A DNA stretch of 64,000 nucleotides from Noviluteimonas gilva. GTDB lineage: Bacteria > Pseudomonadota > Gammaproteobacteria > Xanthomonadales > Xanthomonadaceae. This document shows, one piece after another, positions 61,782 through 64,000 of the stretch (positions are counted from its first letter, which is position 1; every line of letters starts with the position of its first letter). The position numbers and the translations under genes are program-made. The notes under the pieces are model-generated. The model saw only the letters and a program-made list of their open reading frames with translations, searched no databases and had not been told where the DNA came from. The stretch spans positions 620,001-684,000 of the forward strand of contig NZ_WOXT01000002.1 in assembly GCF_009740395.1 (NCBI RefSeq). Reading direction: 5' to 3'.

Positions 61782-62933
61782 ATGCACCCCAAGACCAAGC
61801 TGCCGAAGGTCGGCACCACCATCTTTACGGTGATGTCGCAGCTCGCGATGGAACACCAGGCGGTGAACCTCGGGCAGGGCTTCCCCGATTTCGCTGTCCC
61901 CGATCTGTTGGTCGAAGCGCTGGATCGCGCGATGCGCGCCGGCCACAACCAATACGCACCGATGACGGGCATCCCCGCGCTGCGCCAAGCCATCGCGAGC
62001 AAGACCGAACGCGTGTACGGCTGGCGCCCGAATGCCGATACCGAAGTGACCGTGACCTCGGGCGCGACCGAAGCGATCTTCGATGCGATCCACGCGGTGG
62101 TGCACGCGGGCGAAGAAGTCGTCGTGCTCGACCCGTGCTACGACTGCTACGAGCCTGCGATCGAGTTGGCCGAAGCGAAAGCCGTGCACGTCGCGCTCGA
62201 TCCGCAAACCTTCGCGCCGGATTGGCAGAAGGTGCGCGCCGCGATCACGCCGCGCACGCGCATGCTGATGATCAACAGCCCGCACAACCCGTCGGGCGCG
62301 ATGCTTTCGGCGGACGACATGCAGGCCGTGGCGTCGATCCTGCGCGACAACCCCGATGTGTTCCTGCTGTCGGATGAGGTGTACGAACACATCGTGTTCG
62401 ACGGCGCGCGCCATGAATCGGTGCTGCGCTATCCCGAGTTGCGCGCACGCGCGTTCATCGTGTCCAGCTTCGGCAAGACCTATCACTGCACGGGTTGGAA
62501 GGTCGGCTACTGCATCGCGCCGCCCGCGCTGTCGGCCGAGTTCCGCAAGGTCCACCAATACAACACGTTCTGCACGTTCGCCCCGGCGCAGCATGCGTTC
62601 GCCGAGATGATCGAACAGGACCCGGCGCATTACCTGGAACTGGGCGCGTTCTATCAAGCCAAGCGCGACCGCTTCGCCGCGCAATTGCGCGAGACGCGCC
62701 TGAAGCCGCTGCCCGTACCGGGCGGTTACTTCCAGCTCGTCGACTATTCGGCGGTGAGCGACCTGGACGACCTCGCGTTCTGCCGCTGGCTCACGACCGA
62801 ACACGGCGTGGCCGCGATTCCGTTGTCGCCGTTCTACGAATCGCCGCCCGCCGGCCAGCGCCTGGCGCGCCTGTGCTTCGCGAAAAACGATGCGACGCTC
62901 GACGCGGCGATGGCGCGTCTTCGCAAGCTTTAA
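61782..62933 (+). CDS. Class I/II aminotransferase (methionine aminotransferase-like)
   Basis: A 383-residue PLP enzyme. PLP-lysine Lys232 in SSFGKTYHCTGWKVGY, Asn169 in SPHNPSG and Asp198/Tyr201 (LSDEVYEH) are all present. VNLGQGFPDFAVPDLL at the N-terminus is typical of YbdL-like methionine or glutamine-transaminase K enzymes. It probably transaminates ketomethylthiobutyrate in methionine salvage. It is followed 26 bases later by an omega-amidase. Confidence 0.85.
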   Translation: MHPKTKLPKVGTTIFTVMSQLAMEHQAVNLGQGFPDFAVPDLLVEALDRAMRAGHNQYAPMTGIPALRQAIASKTERVYGWRPNADTEVTVTSGATEAIFDAIHAVVHAGEEVVVLDPCYDCYEPAIELAEAKAVHVALDPQTFAPDWQKVRAAITPRTRMLMINSPHNPSGAMLSADDMQAVASILRDNPDVFLLSDEVYEHIVFDGARHESVLRYPELRARAFIVSSFGKTYHCTGWKVGYCIAPPALSAEFRKVHQYNTFCTFAPAQHAFAEMIEQDPAHYLELGAFYQAKRDRFAAQLRETRLKPLPVPGGYFQLVDYSAVSDLDDLAFCRWLTTEHGVAAIPLSPFYESPPAGQRLARLCFAKNDATLDAAMARLRKL

Positions 62934-62959
62934 CGCCGGGACCCTTTAACGTGACTGCC

Positions 62960-63757
62960 ATGCAAGATCTGCGCGTTTCCCTGGTGCAAGGCGACACCCG
63001 CTGGCACGACCCGGCGGCCAACCGCGCGTACTACGGCCACCTCGTCGCGCCGCTGCACGGCACGACCGACCTGGTGCTGTTGCCGGAAACCTTCACCAGC
63101 GGTTTCAGCAACGAAGCGATCGGCCAGGCCGAAACGATCGACGGACCGACGACCGACTGGCTGCGCGAGCAGGCGGCCAAGATCGGTGCGGCGATGTGCG
63201 GCAGCGTGCAGATTCGTGACGGCGATGGCGTCTATAACCGCTTGTGCTTCGTCACGCCGGATGGCGCGTTGTCGACCTACGACAAGCGCCACCTGTTTCG
63301 TTACGCGAAGGAACACGAGCGTTACGCCGCCGGTCGGGATCGCATGACGATCGAGTTCAAGGGTTGGCGCATCTGTCCGCTGGTCTGCTACGACCTGCGC
63401 TTCCCGGTGTTCTCGCGCAATCGCTACGACGTCGAACGGCCGCACGGACTGGATTACGACTTGCTGGTCTATGTCGCGAATTGGCCGGCCGCGCGCAGCT
63501 ACGCGTGGCGCACGTTGTTGCGTGCGCGGGCGATCGAGAACCTGTGCTTCGTCGCGGGGTTGAATCGCGTCGGCGTGGACGGCAACGGATTGAAGTACGA
63601 CGGCGAGAGCGCGGTGCTCGATTTCCTCGGCCAGCCGTTGAGCGAAGCCGCGGGCGAGGAGGTCGTGGTGACGACCAGCCTGCCGGCGCGCGAATTGCTG
63701 GCGCATCGCGAGCGGTTCCCGGCGATGCTGGATGCGGATGCGTTCGCGCTGAAGTAA
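62960..63757 (+). CDS. Nitrilase-family omega-amidase (YafV-like)
   Basis: A 265-residue nitrilase-fold enzyme with triad Glu43 (LLPETF), Lys109 (YDKRHLFRYA) and Cys143 (LVCYDLRFPVF). Omega-amidases hydrolyse alpha-ketoglutaramate left by glutamine transaminases, so with the gene before it the pair forms the glutamine transaminase-omega-amidase pathway. ATG 62960 gives the usual N-terminus (MQDLRVSLVQG); GTG 62951 is possible. Confidence 0.85.
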   Translation: MQDLRVSLVQGDTRWHDPAANRAYYGHLVAPLHGTTDLVLLPETFTSGFSNEAIGQAETIDGPTTDWLREQAAKIGAAMCGSVQIRDGDGVYNRLCFVTPDGALSTYDKRHLFRYAKEHERYAAGRDRMTIEFKGWRICPLVCYDLRFPVFSRNRYDVERPHGLDYDLLVYVANWPAARSYAWRTLLRARAIENLCFVAGLNRVGVDGNGLKYDGESAVLDFLGQPLSEAAGEEVVVTTSLPARELLAHRERFPAMLDADAFALK

Positions 63758-63794
63758 GGTCCGCTTCGCCGACCCATCGGTCAAAGGGATTTGC

Positions 63795-64000
63795 ATGAAG
63801 CAGACCACCGCGTCGAACGTCGCACTGGCGCTGGCCCTCCTGGCCTGGCCGTTCTGTTTCTACGGTGCGCTGTCGCAGCTTGGCGACTTTGCACCGGACA
63901 CGCCGAGGGACGTGATCGATCGCCACAAGCTGGTCTCCTCGATCGTGCTTTCCACAGGCCTGTTCTCGCTGTTCGTCTCCCTGGTCCTGTCCGGCTTCGG
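63795..64000 (+). CDS. Membrane protein, 5' part
   Basis: The first 68 residues of a gene that runs off the right edge. It has two hydrophobic helices (about 8-27 and 47-66), and AAAGGGAT lies just before ATG 63795. Family unknown from this part. Confidence 0.55.
   Translation, partial: MKQTTASNVALALALLAWPFCFYGALSQLGDFAPDTPRDVIDRHKLVSSIVLSTGLFSLFVSLVLSGF

Overview
The window looks like a chromosomal segment of a high-GC gammaproteobacterium of the Xanthomonadales, most like Lysobacter. This is inferred from the gene content: a complete ccmABCDEFGHI run, a MetX-type acyltransferase with the serine-succinylating signature, a secreted peptide-N-glycosidase A-like protein, and many small lipoproteins and membrane proteins separated by short GTCCGCT...AGCGGAC palindromes. 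No 16S rRNA or other taxonomic marker is present, so the genus is a guess.

Layout. (1) 1-14 kb is ordinary chromosome: DUF2058, a YgjP-like metalloprotease, PNGase A, a carbonic anhydrase with an outer-membrane protein, a Tat-exported VOC protein, an M28 peptidase, an acetylpolyamine-amidohydrolase-like deacetylase and a ChaA-like antiporter. (2) 14-24 kb holds a large hybrid histidine kinase and then a dozen small lipoprotein, secreted or membrane genes. Twelve copies of a REP-like palindrome at ten sites lie between them, two of the sites being inverted pairs. (3) 24-27.5 kb carries a small translationally coupled cluster (XAC0095-like protein, a protein with a histone-H1-like tail, and a frameshifted gene with an ADP-ribosyltransferase-like N-terminus), then a 21-bp minisatellite. 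(4) 27.6-33.2 kb is an accessory region: an ImmA/IrrE-PIN pair, a HEPN-motif protein, and a kinase / BpsA-like methyltransferase-fold / FWG-motif operon with a second FWG-motif gene nearby. None of these is a standard housekeeping gene. (5) 33.2-43.2 kb is a compact integrative element next to tRNA-Leu(CAA), with integrase, AlpA, a zinc-finger primase-like protein and a RepA-like ATPase. Its cargo is merC with a cysteine-rich partner, an unknown gene, and an AAA+ ATPase next to a large subtilase. (6) 43.2-64 kb is chromosome again: DUF2214, cysteine dioxygenase, MetX with a highly structured leader, small membrane and lipoprotein genes, an RluA-type pseudouridine synthase, the ccm operon, a DUF6056-like protein, and an aminotransferase beside an omega-amidase.

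How the genes work together. ccmA-I form one overlapping operon for cytochrome c maturation. MetX and cysteine dioxygenase sit together as sulfur amino-acid genes. The aminotransferase and omega-amidase fit the glutamine-transaminase route of methionine salvage. The most interesting unexplained material is in 24.7-43 kb. There, at least three compact gene sets look like conflict or defence modules: kinase/methyltransferase/FWG, ImmA-PIN plus HEPN, and AAA-subtilase. Function there is inferred from motifs and context; no database search was possible.
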